A DNA stretch of 64,000 nt from Clostridioides difficile_A (GTDB taxonomy: Bacteria; Bacillota; Clostridia; Peptostreptococcales; Peptostreptococcaceae): positions 558,001 to 622,000 of the forward strand of contig OX246690.1 in the NCBI GenBank assembly GCA_945909635.1. The letters run 5' to 3'. The notes beneath the pieces are model-generated. The model had not been told where the DNA came from, made no database searches, and saw nothing but the letters and a program-made list of their open reading frames with translations. A program made the translations under genes and the position numbers. This document shows, one piece after another, positions 8,158-16,963 of this stretch (position 1 is the stretch's first letter; the number at the start of each line of letters is the position of its first letter).

Positions 8158-9939
8158 ATGAAACAATTGCTTACAGGAAATGAGGCAGTAGCACGTGGAG
8201 CTTACGAAGCAGGTATATCTTATGCAGCTGCTTATCCAGGAACACCAAGTACCGAAATACTAGAAAATATAGCACTGTATAAAGATGACATAATTGCAGA
8301 GTGGGCACCAAATGAAAAAGTTGCAGTAGAGTCTGCAATAGGGGCATCTATTGCAGGAGGAAGAGCACTTGCGGCTATGAAACATGTTGGAGTAAATGTC
8401 GCAGCGGACCCAATATTTACGTATGCATATATGGGGGTAAATGGTGCAATGATTATTGTGTCAGGGGATGACCCTGGAATGCATTCATCACAAAATGAAC
8501 AAGATAATAGACATTATGCTAAATTTGCAAAAATAGCTATGGTAGAACCGAGCAATAGTCAAGAATGTAAAGATATGTTAAAGGCAGCTGTTGAAATAAG
8601 TGAAAAATATGATACTACAGTTTTATTTAGAATGGTTACAAGAGTATGTCATAGTAAAGGTCTCGTTGAGTTAGGAGAAAAAGAAGAAACAGTTGTAAAG
8701 AAATATGAAAGAAATCTTTCTAAATTTGATGCTATACCAGCTACTTCAAGAGTACTTAGAGTTAAGCTTGAAGATAGATTAAAAAAACTTGAGGAGTTCT
8801 CTAATGAAACAGATTTAAACTTTATAGAATGGAATGACAAAAAAATTGGTGTAATAACTTCAGGTGCTTCTTATGAGTATGCTAAAGATGTGTTTGGAGA
8901 TACTGTATCATACTTAAAATTAGGATTTACATATCCTCTTCCAACTAAGAAAATTAGGGAGTTCACAGAACAAGTAGATACTGTTTATGTAATTGAAGAA
9001 TTAGAACCTTATATAGAAGAACATTTAAAAGAGAATAACATACCTTGTATTGGAAAGGAAAAGATACCTAATATTGGGGAGTTAAACCCAGACATCATAG
9101 CACAATCAATCTTGGGAGAAAAAAGGGAGCTAATAGAATACAGTAAAGAAAAGATAGTAGGTAGACCACCAACATTATGTGCAGGATGTCCACACAGAGG
9201 ATTTTTCTATGAGTTAGGAAAAATTAAAAATGTACTTATAAGTGGAGATATAGGATGTTATGGACTTGGAGGAGCAGAACCTTTAAATGCTAAGGATACT
9301 TGTATATGTATGGGAGGAGGTCCAGGAGTAGCTCATGGAGCACAAAAAATATTTACTAAAAATAATATTAATATGAGAACTATAAGTACAATAGGAGATT
9401 CAACATTCTTCCATACAGGGATAAATGGACTTATAGATATAATATACAATAAAAGCAATACTGTAACATGTATTCTTGATAACAGGATTACTGGTATGAC
9501 AGGGCATCAAGAGAATCCTGGGACAGGATTTTCATTACAAGGTGATGTTACTGAAATGATGGATATTGAGACTATAGTAAAAGCTTTAGGATGTAAGAAT
9601 GTAAAAGTTGTAAATCCTAATAAGTTAGATGAAGTTAAAGGAGCATTGGATTGGGCTTTATCAATTGAGGAACCATCAGTAATAATTACAAGATGGCCAT
9701 GTGCATTAAAAAAATTTACTGAAGATGATAAAAAGAGATTTGACCTTATACCATCAGTTTGTAGTGTAGATGATGAAAAGTGCATTGGATGTAAGAAATG
9801 TCTTACAACAGGATGTCCTGCTTTGAGATTTGATAAATCTAAAAAGAAATCAAGTATAAATCAAGCTCAATGTGTAGGTTGTACAGTGTGTGCACAAGTA
9901 TGTCCAGTAAATGCTATAAAAAAGGTTGGTGAAGAATAA
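8158..9939 (+). CDS. iorA: Indolepyruvate ferredoxin oxidoreductase, alpha subunit
   Basis: The enzyme oxidatively decarboxylates aryl-pyruvates, from transamination of aromatic amino acids, to aryl-acetyl-CoA with reduction of ferredoxin. The 593-residue protein has the N-terminal pyrimidine-binding domain (GNEAVARGAYEAG, then SYAAAYPGTPSTEI). A TPP-binding domain follows (GDIGCYGLGGAEPL, then GDSTFFHTG and LDNRITGMTG). Two [4Fe-4S] motifs close the protein, CIGCKKCLTTGCP and CVGCTVCAQVCP, at about 541-585. AAGGGGGGA lies just upstream of the ATG. The stop overlaps the start of iorB by one base (TAATG), so the subunits are translationally coupled. It acts in cytoplasmic amino-acid fermentation. 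Confidence 0.95.
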   Translation: MKQLLTGNEAVARGAYEAGISYAAAYPGTPSTEILENIALYKDDIIAEWAPNEKVAVESAIGASIAGGRALAAMKHVGVNVAADPIFTYAYMGVNGAMIIVSGDDPGMHSSQNEQDNRHYAKFAKIAMVEPSNSQECKDMLKAAVEISEKYDTTVLFRMVTRVCHSKGLVELGEKEETVVKKYERNLSKFDAIPATSRVLRVKLEDRLKKLEEFSNETDLNFIEWNDKKIGVITSGASYEYAKDVFGDTVSYLKLGFTYPLPTKKIREFTEQVDTVYVIEELEPYIEEHLKENNIPCIGKEKIPNIGELNPDIIAQSILGEKRELIEYSKEKIVGRPPTLCAGCPHRGFFYELGKIKNVLISGDIGCYGLGGAEPLNAKDTCICMGGGPGVAHGAQKIFTKNNINMRTISTIGDSTFFHTGINGLIDIIYNKSNTVTCILDNRITGMTGHQENPGTGFSLQGDVTEMMDIETIVKALGCKNVKVVNPNKLDEVKGALDWALSIEEPSVIITRWPCALKKFTEDDKKRFDLIPSVCSVDDEKCIGCKKCLTTGCPALRFDKSKKKSSINQAQCVGCTVCAQVCPVNAIKKVGEE

Positions 9940-10514
9940 TGAAAAAGGTTAAAAATGTATTGCTATCAGGTGTAGGAGGTCAAGGTACTGTTTTAGCAAG
10001 TAAAATACTTTCTGCTGGTCTTATTGATGCTGGATATGATGTTAAGATGTCAGAAGTTCATGGAATGGCTCAAAGAGGGGGAAGTGTAATAACTCAAGTT
10101 AGATATGGTGAAAAAGTACACTCTCCTATACTTGGTAAGGGCGATGTTGATGTATTAGTTTCATTTGAAACTATGGAAGCTTTGAGATATCTTGATTTTC
10201 TAAAACCTGATGGCAAATTAGTAGTGAATGATTATGAGATGCCTTCAGCACCAATTTTAACAGGTAGAGTGGATTATCCTGAAAATATAATAGATGATAT
10301 TAAAGAAAAAGTGGATGTAACAGTGATAAAGGCAGTTGATATTGCAAGAGGTCTTGGAAATGAAAAAGTTATGAATGTGGTCCTTTTAGGAGCTTTGATT
10401 AAGGCTCTACAGATAGAGGATGATATAGATTGGGAAAAAGTAGTGTCACAACAGGTCAAACCTAAGTTTATAGAAATTAATATAAAAGCTTTAAAAGAAG
10501 GGATGAATGCCTAA
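9939..10514 (+). CDS. iorB: Indolepyruvate ferredoxin oxidoreductase, beta subunit
   Basis: The 191-residue gamma-type oxidoreductase subunit starts NVLLSGVGGQGTVLASKILS and contains SEVHGMAQRGGSVITQVRYG, both characteristic of the POR/IOR gamma-like fold. It pairs with the alpha subunit encoded immediately upstream, sharing one base of its ATG with the iorA stop codon. The length matches the family. There is no clear terminator directly after it; a four-copy 74-bp repeat occupies the following region. Confidence 0.93.
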   Translation: MKKVKNVLLSGVGGQGTVLASKILSAGLIDAGYDVKMSEVHGMAQRGGSVITQVRYGEKVHSPILGKGDVDVLVSFETMEALRYLDFLKPDGKLVVNDYEMPSAPILTGRVDYPENIIDDIKEKVDVTVIKAVDIARGLGNEKVMNVVLLGALIKALQIEDDIDWEKVVSQQVKPKFIEINIKALKEGMNA

Positions 10515-10532
10515 AAATAAAGTGATAAGTAT

Positions 10533-10800
10533 GTAAATAAAACTAGTTGAAAACTAGATAAAGGGTTAGGGTGGAAATCAATTACAAAACAAATTATATG
10601 GTGATTGTAAATAAAACTAGTTGAAAGCTAGACAAAGGGTTAGGGTGGAAATCAATTGTAAAATAGATTATAGGGTGATTGTAAATAAAACTAGTTGAAA
10701 ACTAGATAAAGGGTTAGGGTGGAAATCAATTACAAAATAAATTATAAGGTAATTGTAAATAAGATTAGTTGTAAAGTAGATAAATAAAGGGTTAGGGTAA
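10533..10800 (+). repeat. 74-bp tandem repeat, three full copies and one decayed copy
   Basis: Copies start at 10533, 10607, 10681 and (degenerate) 10755, an exact 74-bp period. Each full copy has a short hairpin CTAGTT-GAA-AACTAG, an invariant block AAAGGGTTAGGGTGGAAATC, and CAATTAC pairing with GTRATTG at the unit boundary. Copy 2 changes keep pairing through G.U (AGCTAG; CAATTGT/GTGATTG), and copy 3 restores full Watson-Crick pairing (CAATTAC/GTAATTG). This suggests structured RNA. The rest of 10801-10940 is featureless A-rich DNA. Confidence 0.8.
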
Positions 10801-10978
10801 AATATAAATAAAAATTAAGATTAAAATACAATCATTTAAGAGTAAGATTTTATAAATTTAAATATGGAAAATGAATATCTAATAAGCAATGGTTAATAAA
10901 TAATTACAAATAAATTGTAAATTAAATAAATCTTTGACAGGAAGGAGAACTATTTATATATTAAATAGTATTTATAAT

Positions 10979-11635
10979 ATGAAAAAAGGCGATTTTATAT
11001 GGATTGGAGTTCTTATTTGTATTATTGCTATCTTAGCGATACCAAGTAGTAGAGAAGTGTTTATGGCAGCAACAGGTGCACATCCATATATTGGAGGTTT
11101 TTTCAAGTTTGCTGTATTAGCTACAATGGGAGATTTACTTGGTGCTAGAATCTTGCATAAAGACTGGAAAATACCAGTAGGGGTCTTTTATAGAGCAATA
11201 GTTTGGGGAATAATAGGTATAGTTACAACATATGCGATGTCAATCTACTCAGCAGGTGTAGGTCAAGCACAAGTAGATGGTATGCTTCCTTTTGAGGGAA
11301 TAGCCTTTGCTAATGCTTTGTTTAAGAGTGCAACTATGAACATACTAATGTCACCAACTGTGTTTTTATTCCATAAGGTTATGGATTGTTTTATAGACAA
11401 AAAATATGAAGTTGAAAAAGGGATTAAAGTAACACTTAAAGATGTGGTAAATGTAGTGGATTGGAATGCTTATCTTGGTTTTAGTGTTTTAAAAACTATA
11501 CCATTTTTCTGGATACCATGCCATACAATTGTATTCTTATTCCCTGCTGAATATAGAGTAATTGCCTCTGCATTTGCATCTATAGCTTTAGGTCTAATAT
11601 TAGCTTTAGCCAATAAATCTAAGGTTACAAATTAA
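10979..11635 (+). CDS. Mpv17/PMP22-like integral membrane protein
   Basis: The protein (218 residues from ATG 10979) has about five hydrophobic segments. The pattern resembles Mpv17/PMP22 proteins: FAVLATMGDLLGARILHKDW near the N-terminus, a tail like SVLKTIPFFWIPCHTIVFLF then PAEYRVIASAFASI. This is recognition by eye and moderately uncertain. Mpv17 proteins are organelle membrane channels in eukaryotes; the bacterial role is unknown. The start is odd: GGAAGGAG (10940-10947) is 31 nt before the ATG, with no second ribosome site. Translation may begin at an in-frame ATT/ATA (10952-10960) or at TTG 10934. Confidence 0.55.
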   Translation: MKKGDFIWIGVLICIIAILAIPSSREVFMAATGAHPYIGGFFKFAVLATMGDLLGARILHKDWKIPVGVFYRAIVWGIIGIVTTYAMSIYSAGVGQAQVDGMLPFEGIAFANALFKSATMNILMSPTVFLFHKVMDCFIDKKYEVEKGIKVTLKDVVNVVDWNAYLGFSVLKTIPFFWIPCHTIVFLFPAEYRVIASAFASIALGLILALANKSKVTN

Positions 11636-11866
11636 GTTTATTGATGAATCAAAAATATTATTTAAACTAGGAATAATCTTTTAAAATAATAATCTTTAAA
11701 ATAGTATTACTTAGAATAACTAAGCAATATTTTCATTATGAAGCAACATTTTATTAAAAATAAATATACGATTTCAAAGAAAACTAAATTTGCGAGTACT
11801 GTTTTTAAGAAGCTTAAAATCCCCCATTTAAAGTTTTAAGATTCTAAAACAATAAGTTATAACTAC

Positions 11867-11945
11867 AAAAATGGCTGTAGGACTATGATACTTATAAGTT
11901 AGAATACTTATAGTATAGATTAGTTCATAACAGCCATTTTTTATT
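11867..11945. terminator. Bidirectional terminator between convergent genes
   Basis: AAAAATGGCTGT (11867-11878) pairs with ACAGCCATTTTT (from 11930), with an AT-rich inner helix, and T/A runs on both sides. It serves the upstream membrane-protein gene and the minus-strand sleC. The rest of 11636-11982 shows nothing further. Confidence 0.8.
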
Positions 11946-11982
11946 TTGAATCAATAATCTAAAATAAATTCTAAATCAAACT

Positions 11983-13254
11983 TTAAATTAAAGGGTTTAA
12001 AGAAGCTATTCTAGTTGTAGCCACGTAAACTCTGGATATTTCATACCATGTTTTAAAATCTACCACTCCACTTTGAGGTAAACCAAAGATTCCTTGGAAT
12101 ATTCTAACTGCATTTTCTGTGTCTGTTCCATATATACCATCTTCTATTACCTTTGGTATAGCTGGGTAAGAGTTGGATATGGCATTTAACTGATTCTGTA
12201 TAGTTCTAACATATTGTCCAGTAGAACCAACTTGTAATGTAGTCCCAGGGAATGATACAGGGACACCACTTACTATAGGCGCTCTTTCAAATACTATCTC
12301 ATCTCCATAATAATATCTTAGAATGCTTTCGTAGTCGTATCCTTGGTCACCTAAATCTTTACTTCCCCATTGAGTCATTTGGTTAGGACATTGAGATTTT
12401 TGACCATCGCAATATTGTGCTAATAGTGGCTGTCTTGCTGTAGGAGGTCTTTTTATAAATGTGTTAAATATTGCATCTACAACTACATTAATTGGTTCAA
12501 ATAAGTTTCTGTTGTTTATAAATTTATGGTCATATGCAGTTGATGAAGTTATTGTAAAATTATATCCTTTATTTCGATACCACTCAGTAAATACCCTATT
12601 TAAAGTAAATGATATTATAGCTATTACATTTGCATAGATTGTCTGTTGAGGCCAAGTTGAATATATTTCAGATGAGGCTATGTTTTTAATATACTCTTTA
12701 AATTGAATCCAATAGTTTGGAGCTGATGAATCTTCTGGCAAACCATCATGAACTACTATAAATTCAGGTACTACAGGGTTATCCAATACAACAAAACCAG
12801 TAGGAGGAGGTAATGGCTTTGAGTTACTTTCTGGAATTTTAGGAGGATAAGTACCGTATAGGGTATGTTCTCCTATATCAAAAATCAATTCACTTTGTCT
12901 TGAGAAAGAACGTTTACTTCTTGTTCTAGGAAACATGGGAACTCCCTGTCTCGCTTCAATTGTAGCTAATAATTGCGTTCCTTCTATGACAACTGTTTCA
13001 TATCCATCTGCTATGGCTTCTACTATATACTGGCTGTAAGGTCTAACATCAGATGGTTGTAGAGAGTAATCTACATCTGGTGCTGGTAATACTAATCCAG
13101 TCACTTGACCAGATTCATTACTCGTTAGGTTTTGGTATAAAGTTGATGAGCTTTGGCTACCATTAGACATTGAATATATGTTTACTGTTGCATTTTGAAT
13201 AGGTCTATTGTTAGTAGCATCGATTATACTTACTGTTAAGAAACCATCTTGCAT
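11983..13254 (-). CDS. sleC: Spore cortex-lytic enzyme SleC (prepro form)
   Basis: The 423-residue protein matches my memory of C. difficile SleC (MQDGFLTVSIIDATN start, CDGQ/CPN motif, IASLNPLI end). It has an N-terminal beta-rich pro region (about 1-120) with Arg/Lys/Ser-rich RTRSKRSFSRQ. A central SpoIID/LytB-type lytic transglycosylase domain follows (SEIYSTWPQQTIYANVIAIIS). The C-terminal peptidoglycan-binding domain (LQVGSTGQYVRTIQNQLN, then DGIYGTDTENAVRIFQ) occupies about 335-415. In spores, Csp proteases activate SleC to degrade cortex during germination. I start at ATG 13254; a TTG lies just before. AAAGGG lies 8 nt upstream. It is expected to be expressed in the sporulating mother cell. 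Confidence 0.92.
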   Translation of the reverse strand: MQDGFLTVSIIDATNNRPIQNATVNIYSMSNGSQSSSTLYQNLTSNESGQVTGLVLPAPDVDYSLQPSDVRPYSQYIVEAIADGYETVVIEGTQLLATIEARQGVPMFPRTRSKRSFSRQSELIFDIGEHTLYGTYPPKIPESNSKPLPPPTGFVVLDNPVVPEFIVVHDGLPEDSSAPNYWIQFKEYIKNIASSEIYSTWPQQTIYANVIAIISFTLNRVFTEWYRNKGYNFTITSSTAYDHKFINNRNLFEPINVVVDAIFNTFIKRPPTARQPLLAQYCDGQKSQCPNQMTQWGSKDLGDQGYDYESILRYYYGDEIVFERAPIVSGVPVSFPGTTLQVGSTGQYVRTIQNQLNAISNSYPAIPKVIEDGIYGTDTENAVRIFQGIFGLPQSGVVDFKTWYEISRVYVATTRIASLNPLI

Positions 13255-13511
13255 CAAATCACCCTTTCTTTAAATGAATTTAGTTCCCTTATATTTCAAG
13301 ATATGAATATAGCTTGAGATTTGTTAAATAATATAGATATAAATTTAAATTTTTTAAAATATTTTAGTATATTTGACTTTGAATAATTTAATGTCTATTT
13401 TAGAGTGTATTTAAAACAAAATAAGCTAAAAATAAATAGATGCAATAAAGAAGAAATGAATTAAGTATTTTGAACAGAAGTGAATTAAAAATTTTGAAAG
13501 GAAAATAGTCT

Positions 13512-14228
13512 ATGAAGCTGGATTTATTTTTATTGGCAATAGTTCCTATATTGATAGGGCTATTTTGGATAAGGTCTAAAGATAAATATTGTAGAGAGCC
13601 TTTAATTCATTTAATTAAATTTTTTTTAATAGGTGCTTTTTTAAGTATTATAATTATACTTTTAGAAAATTTACTGATGAAATTTAATGTATTTGAAGGA
13701 TATTCAGAACTAATATATGTATCATTTGTAGTTGCAGGGCTTGTAGAAGAAGGTGTAAAAGCTCTAATACTAATTCCTGCACTAATTAAAGAAAAACATT
13801 TTACCGAAAAGTTAGATGGTATTATTTACTCTGTATTTTTATCTTTGGGATTTGCAACAATTGAGAATATAGTCTATATTTTTTCTGAAAGTGGTAATTT
13901 AGCCCTTCAAGTTGGTATTAATAGAGCGATTATCTCTATCCCAGCTCATGTAATGTTTGCTATTACTATGGGATATTATATCTCTAAGTATAAGTTTGAA
14001 GGAAATAAAAACAAGAGACGTGAGTACTTATTTATGGCTGTATTGATTCCAATTTTATTACATGGAGTTTTTGATTTTATATTGATGATAGAATATAGAT
14101 GGGCTATTATATTACTTATAGTTTATGTGATAATTTTGTGGAAGGTAAATCTTGATAAACTTGATAAATATATGAATCACTCTAAAAAAGTGTTTTTCGG
14201 TAATCTTAAGAAAAAGAAAAGAAAATAG
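13512..14228 (+). CDS. prsW: PrsW-family intramembrane-associated protease
   Basis: The 238-residue multi-pass membrane protein carries PrsW family motifs: AGLVEEGVKAL (Glu79-Glu80), FATIENIVYI (near 117), PAHVMFAIT (near 143) and HGVFDF (near 187). PrsW performs site-1 cleavage of anti-sigma factors. In C. difficile, prsW lies next to sleC and is reported to control the ECF factor CsfT and lysozyme/peptide resistance. That adjacency is seen here: it is divergent from sleC with a 257-bp shared region. GAAAGGAAA precedes the ATG. The C-terminus is a short Lys-rich tail. Confidence 0.88.
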   Translation: MKLDLFLLAIVPILIGLFWIRSKDKYCREPLIHLIKFFLIGAFLSIIIILLENLLMKFNVFEGYSELIYVSFVVAGLVEEGVKALILIPALIKEKHFTEKLDGIIYSVFLSLGFATIENIVYIFSESGNLALQVGINRAIISIPAHVMFAITMGYYISKYKFEGNKNKRREYLFMAVLIPILLHGVFDFILMIEYRWAIILLIVYVIILWKVNLDKLDKYMNHSKKVFFGNLKKKKRK

Positions 14229-14305
14229 AGTTCAAGCAAAAGACATAAACAGTTAAAAGAAATAAATGACAAACAAACGAAGCAGATTGAAGGGGGATTA
14301 TAAAT

Positions 14306-15616
14306 TTGGCGAATTTACCAGAAGAATTTTTAGAAGATATTAGAGAAATACTACAGGATGAATATGATGATTTTATAAAAAGTTATGATGAAGATAAGAC
14401 TACTGGTCTTAGAATAAATACATTAAAAATTGATAAAAAGAAACTGTTGGATTTAAATTTATTTGATTTGTCACAGATACCATGGGCAGAAGAGGGTTTT
14501 TATTATGATGATAAAATCAATAGACCTGGTAGAAATCCACTGCATGAGGCTGGAGCATATTATTTGCAAGAGCCTTCTGCCATGAGTGTGATACCAAAAG
14601 CAGATATTAAAGAGGGCGATAAAGTACTCGATATGTGTGCTGCTCCTGGTGGGAAATCTACATATATATTGTCTAAATTAAATGATACAGGTCTATTGGT
14701 CTCTAATGAAATTAATGCTAGTAGAATTAAGGCTTTAGGCGAAAACCTAGAGCGATTTGGAGTGAAAAATTGTATTATAACAAATACCGATTCTAAAAGC
14801 TTAAGAAAGACATTTAATGGGTATTTTGATAAGGTGGTTATAGATGCACCTTGCTCTGGTCAGGGTATGTTTAGAAAGGACGAGGTGGCCATATCAGATT
14901 GGAGTTATGCAAAGGTATTAGAATGTCAATCTATTCAAAAAGAAATTATAAGAGATGGATATAAAATGTTGAAGAAGGATGGTATTTTAATTTATTCAAC
15001 GTGTACTTTTTCAAGAGAAGAAAATGAACATGTTATAAATGAGTTTATCAGTGAATATCCATATGCAGAACTTATTGAAATGGAAAGATTATGGCCCCAT
15101 AAAATAAAGGGAGAAGGTCATTTTGTTGCCAAAATAAAAAAATTGGAAGATGAAGAGTGTAATGTCAAAGAATTAAAAATAAAAAATTTAGATAAAGAAA
15201 TAAAGGATTATAGGGAGTTTGAAAAGAAATTTTTAAAGGTTGATTTTTATAGTAATAAAAAAAATAAATTTTATTTAAGAGGAGAAAACCTGTACCTACT
15301 TCCAGAAGTATATCCAGATACGAAAAAACTAAAAGTATTGAGATACGGTTTGCATTTAGGGGTTTTAAAGAAGAATAGATTTGAGCCTTCTCATGCACTA
15401 TCTCATTATTTAAAGGTTGAAGATGTAAAAAATGTCGAAAACTTTAGTGTACAGAGTGATTCAATTCTTAAATACTTAAAAGGGGATGTTGTAAATTCTA
15501 ATGAAAGTAGAGGCTGGGTTTTGGTATCAGTTGAAGGCATACCTTTAGGTTGGGGGAAAGAATCTGCTGGTGTAATTAAGAATCATTATCCTAAAGGTCT
15601 TAGAAAATTATTTTAA
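14306..15616 (+). CDS. rsmF: RsmB/RsmF-family 16S rRNA m5C methyltransferase
   Basis: The 436-residue protein starts at TTG 14306, supported by AAGGGGGAT 8 nt upstream. The N-terminal RNA-binding part is followed by a Rossmann methyltransferase domain with SAM motif DMCAAPGGKSTYIL (about 109-122). Both Cys motifs of the family are present, DAPCSGQGMFR (about 180-190) and STCTFSREENE (about 231-241). The C-terminal ~150 residues resemble the RsmF/YebU RNA-binding extension (GWVLVSVEGIPLGWGK). It should methylate a cytosine of 16S rRNA; the exact position is not deducible here. Confidence 0.85.
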   Translation: MANLPEEFLEDIREILQDEYDDFIKSYDEDKTTGLRINTLKIDKKKLLDLNLFDLSQIPWAEEGFYYDDKINRPGRNPLHEAGAYYLQEPSAMSVIPKADIKEGDKVLDMCAAPGGKSTYILSKLNDTGLLVSNEINASRIKALGENLERFGVKNCIITNTDSKSLRKTFNGYFDKVVIDAPCSGQGMFRKDEVAISDWSYAKVLECQSIQKEIIRDGYKMLKKDGILIYSTCTFSREENEHVINEFISEYPYAELIEMERLWPHKIKGEGHFVAKIKKLEDEECNVKELKIKNLDKEIKDYREFEKKFLKVDFYSNKKNKFYLRGENLYLLPEVYPDTKKLKVLRYGLHLGVLKKNRFEPSHALSHYLKVEDVKNVENFSVQSDSILKYLKGDVVNSNESRGWVLVSVEGIPLGWGKESAGVIKNHYPKGLRKLF

Positions 15617-15715
15617 ACTAGTAGAAAAAAGAAGTATAATATTTATATTGTAAGTTTATGGTAGATTATTTTGCTGTAGATTGACTTAATATTTAACACA
15701 GAGGAGACGATTTTA

Positions 15716-16252
15716 GTGGGTGAAGCAGTTAAAAAAGAAATTGTAGAGTGGATAAAAGTGATTGTCATAGCTCTTGTTCTGGCATTTGCAATAACTCGTT
15801 TTATAGTGCCAACAATAGTTAAGGGAGAATCAATGTATCCTACACTGGTTGAACGTGACTACCTAATAGTTAATAGAATCGCGTACAAGGTAGGAGAGCC
15901 AAAATACAAAGATATAATAGTATTCAAAACCGACTTAACAGAAGAAAATGGAAAGAAAAAAGACTTAGTAAAAAGAGTCATCGGAGTTCCTGGTGACCAT
16001 GTAAAAATACAAGACTCCAAGGTATATGTAAATGATAAATTGTTAAATGAGACTTCCTATATACATAATAATCGTACTGATGGAGATATTGATATCGTAG
16101 TTCCAGAAGGAAAATTATTTGCTATGGGGGATAATAGAGAAAAAAGTTTAGATAGTAGATACGATGAGGTTGGATTGGTCGACGAGCATACCGTTTTAGG
16201 AAAGGTTCTAGTCAGATTGTATCCATTTTCTAAGATAGGAACTATTGACTAA
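15716..16252 (+). CDS. Type I signal peptidase (copy 1)
   Basis: The start is GTG 15716, 9 nt after GAGGAG. The 178-residue Gram-positive type enzyme has one N-terminal membrane anchor (about 11-31), catalytic Ser39 in GESMYPTL, Lys86 in DLVKRVIGVPGDH and the conserved AMGDNREKSLDSRY box. It cleaves signal peptides on the outer membrane face. It is closely related to the next gene, with the same length and motif positions. A small hairpin GTTGTCT/AGACAAC (16310-16332) lies between them, and the second copy has its own ribosome site. LepB/Sip naming is possible. Confidence 0.92.
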   Translation: MGEAVKKEIVEWIKVIVIALVLAFAITRFIVPTIVKGESMYPTLVERDYLIVNRIAYKVGEPKYKDIIVFKTDLTEENGKKKDLVKRVIGVPGDHVKIQDSKVYVNDKLLNETSYIHNNRTDGDIDIVVPEGKLFAMGDNREKSLDSRYDEVGLVDEHTVLGKVLVRLYPFSKIGTID

Positions 16253-16417
16253 ACATATAAAATTTGGAGCAATCGCTGATTAACTGAAATCACCAGACCA
16301 TGCACAATAGTTGTCTGTATAAAAAAGACAACACCTTATTTAGTAGACTTATCTAAAAGATAATGTTAGAAATGCATTATTAATAAAGATAATATAACTA
16401 TAAAGGAGAATTTGTGA

Positions 16418-16954
16418 ATGAATGAAACTATTAAAGAAGAGATTGTAGAGTGGATAAAAATAATTATTACTGCACTTTTTTTTGCATTTATTATAACTCG
16501 TTTTATAAAACCAACACTAGTAAATGGAGAATCTATGTACCCAACACTTAAGTCACATGACTATTTGGTAGCAAATAGGATGACATATAAATTATCAGAA
16601 CCAAAATGTGGAGATATAATGATATTTAAGACTGACTTATTACAAGATGATGGAAGAAAAAAAGAACTTGTAAAAAGGGTTATAGGTGTACCTGGTGACC
16701 ATCTAAAGATTAGTGATTCAAAGGTTTATATAAATGGCAAGTTATTAAATGAAGTTTCATATATACATGATAATTATACTGAAGGCGATATTGATATGGT
16801 GATTCCTAAGGGAAAAGTATTTGCGATGGGAGATAATAGGGAAGTAAGCTTGGATAGTAGATATAAAGAAGTAGGATTAGTAGATGAGCAAAATATTAAA
16901 GGGAAGGTTATTTTAAGAGTATTTCCTTTTACAGATATAGGCATTTTTGAGTAG
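16418..16954 (+). CDS. Type I signal peptidase (copy 2)
   Basis: The 178-residue paralogue of the preceding gene is colinear with it: membrane anchor about 11-31, Ser39 in GESMYPTL, Lys86 in ELVKRVIGVPGDH, AMGDNREVSLDSRY box. Differences are mainly in the 40-80 region that shapes the substrate pocket, suggesting divided substrate ranges. AAAGGAGA precedes ATG 16418. The next gene starts 9 nt after its stop, so the two are co-transcribed. Confidence 0.92.
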   Translation: MNETIKEEIVEWIKIIITALFFAFIITRFIKPTLVNGESMYPTLKSHDYLVANRMTYKLSEPKCGDIMIFKTDLLQDDGRKKELVKRVIGVPGDHLKISDSKVYINGKLLNEVSYIHDNYTEGDIDMVIPKGKVFAMGDNREVSLDSRYKEVGLVDEQNIKGKVILRVFPFTDIGIFE

Positions 16955-16963
16955 GTGATTTGT

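Noticed and set aside
10533..10800. Possible CRISPR array
   Set aside because: Units are directly adjacent with a 74-bp period and no variable spacers, and no cas genes are present.
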